From contig NZ_CP030055.1 in NCBI RefSeq assembly GCF_015291645.1, positions 3,906,001 to 3,970,000 of the forward strand: a DNA stretch of 64,000 nt, given 5' to 3'. Shown here in pieces: positions 7,346-14,616 of this stretch (its first letter is position 1; each line of letters starts with the position of its first letter). The notes under the pieces were generated by a model. That model was not told the DNA's origin. It did no database searches and worked only from the letters and a program-made list of their open reading frames with translations. Source of the stretch: Bradyrhizobium sp. CCBAU 53340 (GTDB lineage Bacteria > Pseudomonadota > Alphaproteobacteria > Rhizobiales > Xanthobacteraceae). Position numbers and translations under genes: made by a program.

Positions 7346-9463
7346 GTGTCCCGCATCGTCCCTGCCGCCAGGCGCTTGAGCGCCGGCCTTGTCGCGTCGT
7401 TTTCCCTTTGCTCACTCGATCTTTCCGTGGTTCAGGCACAGCAGTCGGCATCGCCCAACCTGCTGCCGCCGATCGATGTCGCGTCAACCGAACGTCCAGC
7501 CAAGCCGCTGGGCGGGCAGCGTAACCCTGACAGGCCGGTGCAGAGGCGCCGCGCTCTGCCGCCGAAACCCGAAGCGCTGCCGGCGCCGCCCCCTGTTGCC
7601 GGCGTGTCTGCCGCCAATTTGTTTCCGACTGTCGTCGTCAGCCCAACGGGCGTGGTCACGCCGACCAATCTGGTTGCGAACTCGGTCACGGTCCTGACCG
7701 CCCGGGACATGGAGCGCGATCAGCGCCGAACGGCGTCCGACGCGCTCAGCGCCGTTCCAGGGCTCAATCTCGTCCAGACCGGCGGGCCAGGCGGACAGAC
7801 GTCGATCTTCATGCGTGGAACGAATTCAAATCATACCAAGGTGCTGATCGACGGCATCGACGTCAGCGATTCCAGCAGCCCGAACCGCTCGTTCGATCTC
7901 GGCAAGCTGCTCACCTCCGACCTTGAGCAGATCGAAGTGTTGCGCGGTCCGCAGAGCGGTCTCTACGGCGCCGACGCGCTGGGCGGAGTGATCTCCATGG
8001 TGACACGGAAGGGCGACGGTCCGGCGCGCGCGACGGGCTCGGTCGAAGCAGGCTCGTTCGGTACGTTCAACCAGACGACCGGGCTGAGCGGTTCGCAAGA
8101 TCACTTCAACTACGCCTTCAACGTCGCGCATTTTCGCGCCAGCGACGTACCGGTGACGCCCGTCGAACTGCTGCCGCCTGGTCAGAAGGCGATCGGCAAC
8201 CATTACGACAACACGACCTATTCGACCAAGCTTGGCGCCGATGTCAGCGAATCCGTGACGCTCAATGCCGTTGCGCGGTACACCGATGCCACGCTGCACT
8301 TTACGGGCGACAGGTTTGATCCCGTGACATTGGCGAGTTTTCCCGCGGCTGCGCAAAGCACGCAGACGGTGCACCAGCTCTTCACGCGGGGAGAGGCGAT
8401 CTGGTCCGCGCTCGATGAGCGGATGAAGAGCTATGTCGGTGTCAACTACACCAATCACCGCAACGACGACATCTCGCCCGGTGACGCGATGCCGACCATG
8501 ACGACCGGCGATCGTGTCAAGTACGATTGGCACACCACGACTGAGCTTGCGCCCAATAACTATGTGATCATCGGTGCGGAGCACGAGACCGAAACTCTGC
8601 AAACCGCGACGGTCTCCGCGCAAAACGTCAACAAGGCCGGCTATACGGGGTTGCAGTCCCAGCTCCGGGATCGGGTCTTCGTCACGGCCAATGTCCGGCA
8701 GGATGACAACGAGCGGTTTGGCGAGCACCCGACCTTTCGCCTGGCCTCTGCGATGATCGTGCCGGTCACGGATACGAAGTTCAAGGCAAGCTACGGCACG
8801 GGATTCAAGGCGCCGACGCTCAATCAGCTCTATGTCAGCTTTCCCGCGTTCTTCTTCTTTGCCAATCCAAACCTCAAGCCCGAAGAAAGCATTGGCTACG
8901 ACGCCGGCTTCGAGCAGCCCTTGTTCGGCGATCGCGTTCGCTTCGGCTCGACCTACTTCCGCAACGACATCACGGGCCTGATCCAGAGCGCGTTCGACCC
9001 CGCGACGTTCACCAGCACGAGCGTGAATATCGGCAAGGCGATCACGGAAGGCACTGAAAGCTTCGTCGCGGCTGCGATCACCGATCGTTTGCGTCTTCGC
9101 GCCGATTACACCTTCACCCGCGCCGTCGATGCGACGGCGGGGCTGGAGCTCCTCAGGCGTCCGAAAGAAAAGTGGAGTGTAAACCTCATCTGGAATCCGG
9201 TCGATCGGCTGACAGTGTCGGCAACGGTGTTGCACGTGGGGAGCTTCGTCGACGGCAGCCGCGACTTCAGCATTCCGCGTCTCCTGGCTCCGGCTTACAC
9301 CGTCGCCAATTTGGCCGCGGAATACCTGATCACCGATCAGCTCAAGGCGTTCGGCCGGATCGATAACCTTGCCAATGTGCATTATCAAAATCCGACCGGC
9401 TTTCTGCAGCCGGGCCTCGGTGTCTACGCCGGCATTCGCCTCGCGACCTATGACGTCAGATAG
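7346..9463 (+). CDS. btuB: TonB-dependent outer-membrane receptor, BtuB-like (cobalamin/cobalt)
   Basis: 705 residues. It would import corrinoids or a cobalt chelate across the outer membrane using TonB energy. It has a signal peptide (about 1-31), a Pro-rich linker (about 60-90), a plug domain (about 93-225: TVVVSP TonB-box-like start, RDMERDQRRTASDALSAVPG, IFMRGTNSNHTKVLIDGID, VLRGPQSGLYGADALGGVI) and a 22-strand barrel to the C-terminus (final residues YAGIRLATYDVR). GTG start at 7346 with GAGG upstream. The cobalamin riboswitch in its leader and cbtBA downstream support a B12/cobalt role. The exact ligand cannot be told from sequence. Confidence 0.92.
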   Translation: MSRIVPAARRLSAGLVASFSLCSLDLSVVQAQQSASPNLLPPIDVASTERPAKPLGGQRNPDRPVQRRRALPPKPEALPAPPPVAGVSAANLFPTVVVSPTGVVTPTNLVANSVTVLTARDMERDQRRTASDALSAVPGLNLVQTGGPGGQTSIFMRGTNSNHTKVLIDGIDVSDSSSPNRSFDLGKLLTSDLEQIEVLRGPQSGLYGADALGGVISMVTRKGDGPARATGSVEAGSFGTFNQTTGLSGSQDHFNYAFNVAHFRASDVPVTPVELLPPGQKAIGNHYDNTTYSTKLGADVSESVTLNAVARYTDATLHFTGDRFDPVTLASFPAAAQSTQTVHQLFTRGEAIWSALDERMKSYVGVNYTNHRNDDISPGDAMPTMTTGDRVKYDWHTTTELAPNNYVIIGAEHETETLQTATVSAQNVNKAGYTGLQSQLRDRVFVTANVRQDDNERFGEHPTFRLASAMIVPVTDTKFKASYGTGFKAPTLNQLYVSFPAFFFFANPNLKPEESIGYDAGFEQPLFGDRVRFGSTYFRNDITGLIQSAFDPATFTSTSVNIGKAITEGTESFVAAAITDRLRLRADYTFTRAVDATAGLELLRRPKEKWSVNLIWNPVDRLTVSATVLHVGSFVDGSRDFSIPRLLAPAYTVANLAAEYLITDQLKAFGRIDNLANVHYQNPTGFLQPGLGVYAGIRLATYDVR

Positions 9464-9591
9464 CGGAAGCGAGGAATCCCATGACCAAATCTGATCCGCG
9501 CGTGGACTGGCTCGCGTGCCGGCTTGCTGGTCCCGGACCTGCTGCTGCGCTTCCGCAAAATATGCTATCAATCCCGCAAGGAGATCATTCC

Positions 9592-10170
9592 ATGACTGTC
9601 ACTATCCTGTCGCCGCGTGCCGATCGTGTCCGGCTCCGCCCGGTCGAGCCGCGCCATGCGTCGATGTTCTGTTTTGCGCTGCTGACTGTGGCGTGCGCGC
9701 TCGCAAGCTTTGCGTTCGCCTGCGCGATACCGTTTGCGGCGTTCGCCGTCATGGCCGCGGCCGCGCTGCCGTTGCGTCCGGCGCTGCTGGTCGTAACCGG
9801 GACATGGCTCGTGAACCAGTGCATCGGGTTCGGCGCGCTGCATTATCCCGTCGATGCCGGCACCATCGCCTGGGGTTTCGTCATCGGCGCTGTTGCGCTT
9901 GTGGCGACGGCCGCTGCGTCGACGGTGCTCCGTTCGCTGCCGCAGGGCCGTACGGCATTGATGCTGGCGTTGGCGCTTGTAGCCGCCTATGGCGCCTATG
10001 AGCTGGCGCTGTTCGCGGCGACGCCGGTCCTCGGCGGAGCGGGCGCTTTCACCGCCGCGATCGTGACGCGGATCGGGTTGACCAGCGCGGTCTGGCTCGT
10101 CGGCCTTGTCGCCGCCTGTGAAATCATCCGTCTGCTCGATCCGCTCGGACGGGGACGCGCGACAGCTTGA
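9592..10170 (+). CDS. Polytopic inner-membrane protein in the cobalt operon
   Basis: 192 residues with about six hydrophobic helices (from CFALLTVACALASF onward). ATG 9592 is chosen because AAGGAG lies 7 bases upstream; an upstream in-frame ATG at 9481 lacks such a site. Size and topology are like those of ECF-type S components or small permeases, but no ECF ATPase is in the window. It sits between the riboswitch-controlled receptor and cbtBA, and its stop overlaps the next gene by 4 bases (TTGA). Inference: an accessory component of cobalt or corrinoid uptake. I do not recognise the family. Confidence 0.75.
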   Translation: MTVTILSPRADRVRLRPVEPRHASMFCFALLTVACALASFAFACAIPFAAFAVMAAAALPLRPALLVVTGTWLVNQCIGFGALHYPVDAGTIAWGFVIGAVALVATAAASTVLRSLPQGRTALMLALALVAAYGAYELALFAATPVLGGAGAFTAAIVTRIGLTSAVWLVGLVAACEIIRLLDPLGRGRATA

Positions 10171-10457
10171 GCAGCGAGGTCCATTGGCGCGACGACATCG
10201 CATCGCTGGTGTTTCCCGTCACCGGTCACGGCGCGATCTGTGCCGTGCACCGCGGCGCCTTCCGGACATTGCTCGGCGCCGAGCCCTTGCCGGAGGCCTG
10301 CCTTGCCTATTTCCGGCGGTTCGAGGCGGTGTTTCGGGGCGCCGCCGACGCCAAGATCGCCCGCCGGGGCATTTTGCCCGGGACAAGTCTGCATCTTACC
10401 AGTCGCGACATCGCCCGGAAGCTGCTACAAGACCCCCAAATCGCCAATGGAGAATAG
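10167..10457 (+). CDS. Small hypothetical protein between permease and cbtB
   Basis: 96 residues, TTG start overlapping the upstream stop (TTGA), stop 3 bases before cbtB, so it is embedded in the operon. Soluble, with no signal or TM segment. Features: WRDDIASLVFPVTGHGAICAVHRGAF near the N-terminus and a central LAYFRRFEAVFRGAAD helix. The N-terminal pattern faintly recalls DUF1488-type small proteins; this is a weak impression. The single Cys and two His could bind metal, which is speculative. Confidence 0.6.
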   Translation: MSSEVHWRDDIASLVFPVTGHGAICAVHRGAFRTLLGAEPLPEACLAYFRRFEAVFRGAADAKIARRGILPGTSLHLTSRDIARKLLQDPQIANGE

Positions 10458-10460
10458 AAC

Positions 10461-10661
10461 ATGAGCCAGTCCCAGCTCGCCAACGCCCAGGTTCAGGTCA
10501 CCCTTCCGGTCGCCGCCGGGCAGGTGGGACGGCTGTCGCAGGCTGTGATGGCCATGGTGCTCGGCCTGTTCGTCGTTGGCATGGTCGGCTTCTCCCATAT
10601 CGACGTCGTCCACAACGCGGCCCACGACGTGCGCCACTCGAACGCATTCCCCTGCCACTAA
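10461..10661 (+). CDS. cbtB: Cobalt transporter subunit CbtB
   Basis: 66 residues with a single TM helix (about 28-46, VMAMVLGLFVVGMVGF) and a C-terminal His-containing motif (HIDVVHNAAHDVRHSNAFPCH) characteristic of CbtB. The protein pairs with CbtA in predicted B12-regulated cobalt transporters. Ribosome site TGGAGAA lies upstream of ATG 10461. cbtA follows 10 bases after its stop. Confidence 0.9.
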   Translation: MSQSQLANAQVQVTLPVAAGQVGRLSQAVMAMVLGLFVVGMVGFSHIDVVHNAAHDVRHSNAFPCH

Positions 10662-10671
10662 CCGAGACGGC

Positions 10672-11433
10672 ATGAGCACGTTTCGCGCGATCGTCTTCGC
10701 GTCGGTCATATCAGGTTTCATCGTCGGTCTCGTCGTCACGGTCGTCCAGCAGGTCGGCACCGTTCCCCTGATCCTGAAGGCGGAAGTCTTCGAGAAGGCG
10801 GCGGAGTCGCACCAGCATGACGCCGCGGCGCAGCCGGTTGCAGCCGGGCATGACCACGCCGACCATGACCATGCGGCCCACGACCATGGCGACCACGACC
10901 ATGGCGCCGGAGCCTGGGAGCCGCGCGACGGCTTTGAGCGCAATGCCTACACCGCCGCCGCCAACATCCTGACTGCGATCGGTTTCGCGCTTCTCCTTGC
11001 CGGCTTTTTTGCCGTGCGCAGCGGCGCCACCGGCGCGAGCGTGTCCTGGCATGAAGGCCTGCTCTGGGGCCTGGCGGGCTTCGCCGTCTTCACGCTGGCG
11101 CCCGGGCTCGGCCTGCCGCCCGAGCTGCCGGGCGTGCCCGCCGCGCCGCTGCTGTCGCGCCAGATCTGGTGGCTGGCTGCCGTGCTGGCGACAGCGGGAG
11201 GGCTCGCTTTGATCGTCTTCCGCCGCACGGTGCCGGCCGCGATATCAGGCGTGATCCTGCTGATCCTGCCGCATCTGATCGGCGCGCCGGAGCTCGCCAA
11301 TATCGAGACCAACGTGCCGTCGTCGTTGATGCACCAGTTCGTCACCGCGGCGACGGTGACGAGCCTGGTGTTCTGGACCCTGCTCGGCGGTCTGACGAGC
11401 GCAGTGTTCGTGCGCTTCGATCAGCGCGCCTGA
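10672..11433 (+). CDS. cbtA: Cobalt transporter subunit CbtA
   Basis: 253 residues; membrane permease with about five TM helices, TM1 at 8-28 and the others between about 100 and 250. A His/Asp-rich loop (HDHADHDHAAHDHGDHDHG, about 63-82) follows TM1, as expected for cobalt binding in CbtA. ATG 10672 is chosen since the upstream extension overlaps cbtB in another frame. It ends the riboswitch-led operon and converges on the 46-residue ORF at 11421 with a 13-base overlap. Confidence 0.92.
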   Translation: MSTFRAIVFASVISGFIVGLVVTVVQQVGTVPLILKAEVFEKAAESHQHDAAAQPVAAGHDHADHDHAAHDHGDHDHGAGAWEPRDGFERNAYTAAANILTAIGFALLLAGFFAVRSGATGASVSWHEGLLWGLAGFAVFTLAPGLGLPPELPGVPAAPLLSRQIWWLAAVLATAGGLALIVFRRTVPAAISGVILLILPHLIGAPELANIETNVPSSLMHQFVTAATVTSLVFWTLLGGLTSAVFVRFDQRA

Positions 11434-11561
11434 AGCTTGCGCCAGCGCTGTAGCGCGACAGCCGTCCACACCGTCTCGATAAGGCCGAACGGCCAGGCGC
11501 CCTGAAGAAAGCCGTAAGTCGCGCTGACCGACAGCAGCCCGAAGGTCGTGAGGGCGTCCAT
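11421..11561 (-). CDS. 46-residue membrane peptide coupled to the MerT-like gene
   Basis: The start ATG overlaps the stop of the upstream gene by one base (TGATG), indicating translational coupling. It is hydrophobic with one or two short TM segments and ends with basic residues (RWRKLQAR). Motifs include YGFLQGAWPFGLIE. From memory, small proteins with MDALTTFG and GAWPFGLVE motifs occur near mercury-resistance genes and are usually about 65-75 residues long, so this copy may carry an internal deletion. Its 3' end overlaps cbtA on the other strand by 13 bases. Confidence 0.6.
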   Translation of the reverse strand: MDALTTFGLLSVSATYGFLQGAWPFGLIETVWTAVALQRWRKLQAR

Positions 11562-12001
11562 CAGTTCGCCGGGACCTTTGGCTTCTTGGCAGCGCCGAGC
11601 GCGTGAAAGACGGCATACTCCATTATTGGCCACAGCGCAGCCGTCGCCGTCAGCACGGTCGCCGCACACATCGCCGCCAGCACTGACGGTCTGATCTTCA
11701 GACCCGTTCTCCGCGACCGCCACACGATCCAGCCCCAAGCGCAGAGCACGACGGCGATCGACAGCCCCGTCATCAGCCCGTGAGCATGGTCCAGCACCGT
11801 GATCACGCTGCCCGCGCTGGCGAGCACGACGGCGGGCAATGTGAAGGGCAGCACACAGCACGCCGTGCAGGCCGCAGCGACAACGGCCGTTGCGACCGCC
11901 GTGCCTGCGGCTTTGCCGCCGGCAGGCTCGGTCTTGGCCGCGCAAGCGCACCCCTCCGATCTCTCAGAGGGGAGGCTGCACGACGGTCCAATAACGCTCA
12001 T
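11561..12001 (-). CDS. MerT-like metal transport membrane protein
   Basis: 146 residues. Three hydrophobic segments follow a Cys-rich N-terminus (SEGCACAAK, then VAAACTACCVLPFTLP). The ACTACCVLPF motif in the first TM helix corresponds to the Cys-Cys pair of MerT-type mercuric ion importers. ATG 12001 has GAGGAG 8-9 bases upstream. It is divergent from a MerR-family regulator, with a MerR-type promoter in front (12037-12067). Substrate uncertain: Hg is the family default, but the cobalt/nickel surroundings make another soft metal possible. Confidence 0.7.
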   Translation of the reverse strand: MSVIGPSCSLPSERSEGCACAAKTEPAGGKAAGTAVATAVVAAACTACCVLPFTLPAVVLASAGSVITVLDHAHGLMTGLSIAVVLCAWGWIVWRSRRTGLKIRPSVLAAMCAATVLTATAALWPIMEYAVFHALGAAKKPKVPAN

Positions 12002-12036
12002 GTGATTCTCCTCATGCTTGTGCGTCTCGGACCCGA

Positions 12037-12067
12037 TCGCTACGCCCTCAAGCCACTTGAGGTTCAA
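12037..12067 (-). promoter_or_regulatory. MerR-type promoter/operator with 19-bp spacer
   Basis: Reading leftward, a -35 TTGAAC (12062-12067) and a -10 TAGCGA (12037-12042) are separated by exactly 19 bp. Within this spacer region lies the perfect dyad CCTCAAG-3 nt-CTTGAGG (12046-12062). An overlong 19-20 bp spacer containing the operator dyad is the signature of MerR-family-activated promoters. It faces the MerT-like gene and lies just upstream of the divergent merR-like gene. Confidence 0.85.
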
Positions 12068-12086
12068 GCGAAAAGTGAGAGCTTCC

Positions 12087-12488
12087 ATGAGAATTGGCGT
12101 CCTCGCCAAAGTAGCCGGCGTCTCCGTCCCCACGGTCCGCTATTACGAGAGCATCGGCCTGCTCGCACCGCCGGCGCGACAGGGTGGCCAGCGCATTTAC
12201 GGCAGCGACGACGTCAAGGCGCTCAGCCTGATCAGGCATTGTCGCGATCTCGATTTTTCGATCGACGAGATCAGAGACATCCTCGCCTCGGTGCAGCGGC
12301 GCTTGCCCTGTAGCGACACGAAGACGTTCGCGGAGCAGCATCTCCGGTCGATCAGAAAGAAGATCGCCGGGCTGAGAGCGTTGGAAGCGACAGTGGCCGC
12401 GCTGGTCAGCGGCTGCGAGACGACATGCTGCGGCAGCGCCGCGCCGGACTGCGTGATCCTACAGCCAGGTCAGGCGCATTGCGGTTGA
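12087..12488 (+). CDS. MerR-family metal-responsive transcription regulator
   Basis: 133 residues. N-terminal wHTH (MRIGVLAKVAGVSVPTVRYY, 1-20) with the usual RxYxxxDV wing, dimerisation helix (about 80-108), and a C-terminal metal loop. Cys residues at 52, 75, 110, 114, 115, 122 and 132 fit the Cys ligands of soft-metal sensors (compare MerR, ZntR and PbrR: one Cys near 75-80 and two near 110-125). It is not the C-x2-C-x-C-x5-C pattern of SoxR. Divergent from the MerT-like gene with the operator between. Inducer likely Hg, Pb, Cd, Zn or Co; not resolvable by eye. Confidence 0.85.
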   Translation: MRIGVLAKVAGVSVPTVRYYESIGLLAPPARQGGQRIYGSDDVKALSLIRHCRDLDFSIDEIRDILASVQRRLPCSDTKTFAEQHLRSIRKKIAGLRALEATVAALVSGCETTCCGSAAPDCVILQPGQAHCG

Positions 12489-12655
12489 AGGCGGCCTGCT
12501 TGCTTCAGACATCCGCCGCTTTGCGCCCACCAATCGCTCGCCCAGTCCGCGTCGGCGATGGGGTGTCGCGATCGGCATCAACTTCCAAGCTCGCCAAGGG
12601 CCTGCGTGCCGCGCTCGACAAAACCGCGAGTGCAAAAGGCTGACCCCGCTGGCCG

Positions 12656-13732
12656 TCACGACATCAGTTCGTGCAGGCCGGTCCATCCCGTGTAGAGGCC
12701 GACGAAGACGATCAGGGCCGCCGAGACATAGGGCGCGCGGTGGGCGTAGCGGCTGAAGCCGCCCCAGTGGCGTTCGACGTGTCGCAGGCTGAGCGCGGCG
12801 AGAACGCCTGAAGACACCATCGTGATCGCGAGCCCGATGCCGAAGGACAGCACCAGGACGAAGCCGAGGCTGAATTGCTTCAGCTGAAGGCAGAGCAGCA
12901 GCACCGTGATGGCGGCGGGGCAGGGGATCAGCCCGCCGGTCAGACCGAACAGGACGATCTGCGCCGTGGTGACCGTGCGTCCGGCAAAGCGCTTGCGGAT
13001 GTCGGCGGCGTGGGCGCGGGCATGCGCATCGTCCTCGTCGCCGAGATCGATGTGGTCATGATCGTGCTCATGCCCATGCTCTTCAAACAGCAGTTCGGTC
13101 GCCTCGCCGGCGAGGGTGATTCGTGCCTTGAACGCATGCGGCTCGGGAATCTCATCGACGCTTTCGAGATATCCATCGCGGGCAGTGAACGCGAAGCTCT
13201 GCTCCGAGCCGTCCTCGCGGATGGTGGTCACCCTGATGTCGCCGGCAGCGGGACGCGAGCCGTTCTCGCTCCGGATCCGCCAGCGCGGCGGCACGCCGTC
13301 TTCGAACACCTCCAGCAGCAGCGCGAAGCCGGCGAGCGAGATGGATTGCGGCTCGTCGTGGTGGTGATGATGATCATGATCGTGGCTCTGGTCCCGCCAG
13401 GTGCGCCAGACCATCCAGCCGGCGATGCCGACGATGATGGCGGCGGACACCAGCTGCAGCCAGGCCTCGCTGCGTTCGCCTGATAATTCCTGGCCGAAGT
13501 ACAATCCCGCGAGCGCGACCGCCCAGACAACAGCGGTATGGGAGATGGTCGCCGACAGGCCGAGCAGCACGGCCTGGAGCACGGTGCCTCTGACTGCGAT
13601 GATGAACGCCGCCATCATCGTCTTGGAATGCCCGGGCTCGAGGCCGTGCAGCGCGCCGAGCAGGATCGCGCTGGGCACGAACAGCCATGCGTGTGCGCTG
13701 CTCTGCTGGAGCAGGTGAGACAGGTCGGTCAT
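12656..13732 (-). CDS. rcnA: Nickel/cobalt efflux protein RcnA
   Basis: 358 residues; inner-membrane Ni/Co exporter. About six TM helices, with the family motif GLEPGHSKTMM near residue 33 and TGGLIPCPAAITVLLL in the second half. Two His-rich loops (HDHDHHHHHDEP near 115 and HGHEHDHDHID near 215) flank an insert of about 85 residues that is not hydrophobic. E. coli RcnA (about 275 residues) lacks such an insert. ATG 13732 lies 5 bases after the rcnR stop, so the two genes form an operon. Convergent with the MerR-family gene. Confidence 0.92.
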   Translation of the reverse strand: MTDLSHLLQQSSAHAWLFVPSAILLGALHGLEPGHSKTMMAAFIIAVRGTVLQAVLLGLSATISHTAVVWAVALAGLYFGQELSGERSEAWLQLVSAAIIVGIAGWMVWRTWRDQSHDHDHHHHHDEPQSISLAGFALLLEVFEDGVPPRWRIRSENGSRPAAGDIRVTTIREDGSEQSFAFTARDGYLESVDEIPEPHAFKARITLAGEATELLFEEHGHEHDHDHIDLGDEDDAHARAHAADIRKRFAGRTVTTAQIVLFGLTGGLIPCPAAITVLLLCLQLKQFSLGFVLVLSFGIGLAITMVSSGVLAALSLRHVERHWGGFSRYAHRAPYVSAALIVFVGLYTGWTGLHELMS

Positions 13733-13737
13733 CGCGT

Positions 13738-14016
13738 TCACTTCAAATAGGTTCGGACGACGTCGATGAGGTCGGCGGCGCCCTTGGCCTTCTCCGGATC
13801 CTTCTCGTGCGCGGGATCCACGACATGATGTCGGATGTGGTCTTCCAGCAGCTCGGTGGTCAGACCGCTGATCGCGCCTTTCACCGAAGCCACCAGCATC
13901 AGCACGTCGGCACAGCCGATCTCCGACTCCAGCGCGCGCTCGACGGCCTCGAGTTGACCCTTGATGCGCCTGACGCGGCCGATGAGCTTCGACTTGTGCT
14001 TGATGGTGTGAGACAT
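13738..14016 (-). CDS. rcnR: Ni/Co-responsive repressor RcnR
   Basis: 92 residues, all-alpha CsoR/RcnR/FrmR family. The four Ni/Co ligands known for E. coli RcnR (His3, Cys35, His60, His64) are all present at the same positions: MSHTIK, EIGCADV, LEDHIRHH. This separates it from copper (CsoR) and formaldehyde (FrmR) relatives. It precedes rcnA by 5 bases and has a G-tract operator just upstream, so it should repress its own operon until Ni or Co binds. Confidence 0.93.
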   Translation of the reverse strand: MSHTIKHKSKLIGRVRRIKGQLEAVERALESEIGCADVLMLVASVKGAISGLTTELLEDHIRHHVVDPAHEKDPEKAKGAADLIDVVRTYLK

Positions 14017-14025
14017 GCAAGTAAG

Positions 14026-14044
14026 ATAGGGGGGTACCCTATAC
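14026..14044 (-). promoter_or_regulatory. RcnR-type G-tract operator
   Basis: ATAGGG (14026-14031) and CCCTAT (14037-14042) form an inverted repeat around a run of exactly six G (14029-14034). RcnR/FrmR-type proteins bind A/T-flanked G6 tracts. It begins 9 bases upstream of the rcnR start. Confidence 0.75.
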
Positions 14045-14104
14045 GAGTCAATGCGCGCTTGCCGTCATGTGAAGCTCCGTCGTCGCGAATTCCTATCTGT
14101 CACC

Positions 14105-14233
14105 GTCACCCTGAGGTGGCCGCTTCTTCAGCGGCCCTCGAAGGGCGACGGCCCGCTTGCAGCCGGGCCGTACATCTTTCGAGGCTCGCCTTGCGCTGCA
14201 TTCGCATCGCAAGCCTCGCGCCTCAGGATGACG
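14105..14233. repeat. Intergenic multi-hairpin repeat element
   Basis: Element bounded by CACCCTGAGG (left) and CCTCAGGATGACGG (right). It contains three nested hairpins: GGCCGCT/AGCGGCC, ACGGCCC/GGGCCGT and CTTGCG/CGCAAG within CGAGGCT/CCTCG. I know closely similar elements as dispersed repeats in Bradyrhizobium genomes. It fills part of the roughly 570-bp gap between rcnR and ilvD; the rest (14234-14616) shows no gene. Confidence 0.7.
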
Positions 14234-14616
14234 GATTTGGAAGCAGTGATGCCGACTCAGTCGCGATCTCAGTGCGCCCTCGCAAAACTGGTCGCGCGTC
14301 TTGTGACATGAAATCAGAGATTGTGAGATGTCATCTTCACGAGGGTATCACTGTAAGCAACCCCGTGTCTTCCCGGTAACGATAGTGCCGCGAGAGCAAC
14401 ACTTACGGTGGATTTAACCTTCATCACTGGTCGTTCGCGTCAGCGCCGCTTTTTGGCCACACCCGAACATGAATAAAATCGCTCTAATGTTTTCAGGGGC
14501 TGGGCTGGCTCCTTGCAGGCGCGCGGAAAATCCCAAGGTCGATTCAAATCTTGGGTCTGATGTTCTGGGTCTGACAAGGGTTGGCCAAGGAAACTGGACC
14601 AAGGAAACTGGTCGCG

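Noticed and set aside
7826..9571. 581-codon open frame on the minus strand
   Set aside because: Antisense to the receptor gene, whose plug and barrel motifs and riboswitch leader show the coding strand.
12037..12067. SoxR box, because of the CCTCAAG/CTTGAGG dyad
   Set aside because: The adjacent regulator lacks the C-x2-C-x-C-x5-C iron-sulfur motif of SoxR; its Cys pattern is that of soft-metal sensors.
12489..12655. Possible short gene between the MerR-type regulator and rcnA
   Set aside because: The frame ends LAKGLRAALDKTASAKG but has no start or ribosome site of its own; it appears to be intergenic or a gene remnant too short to support.
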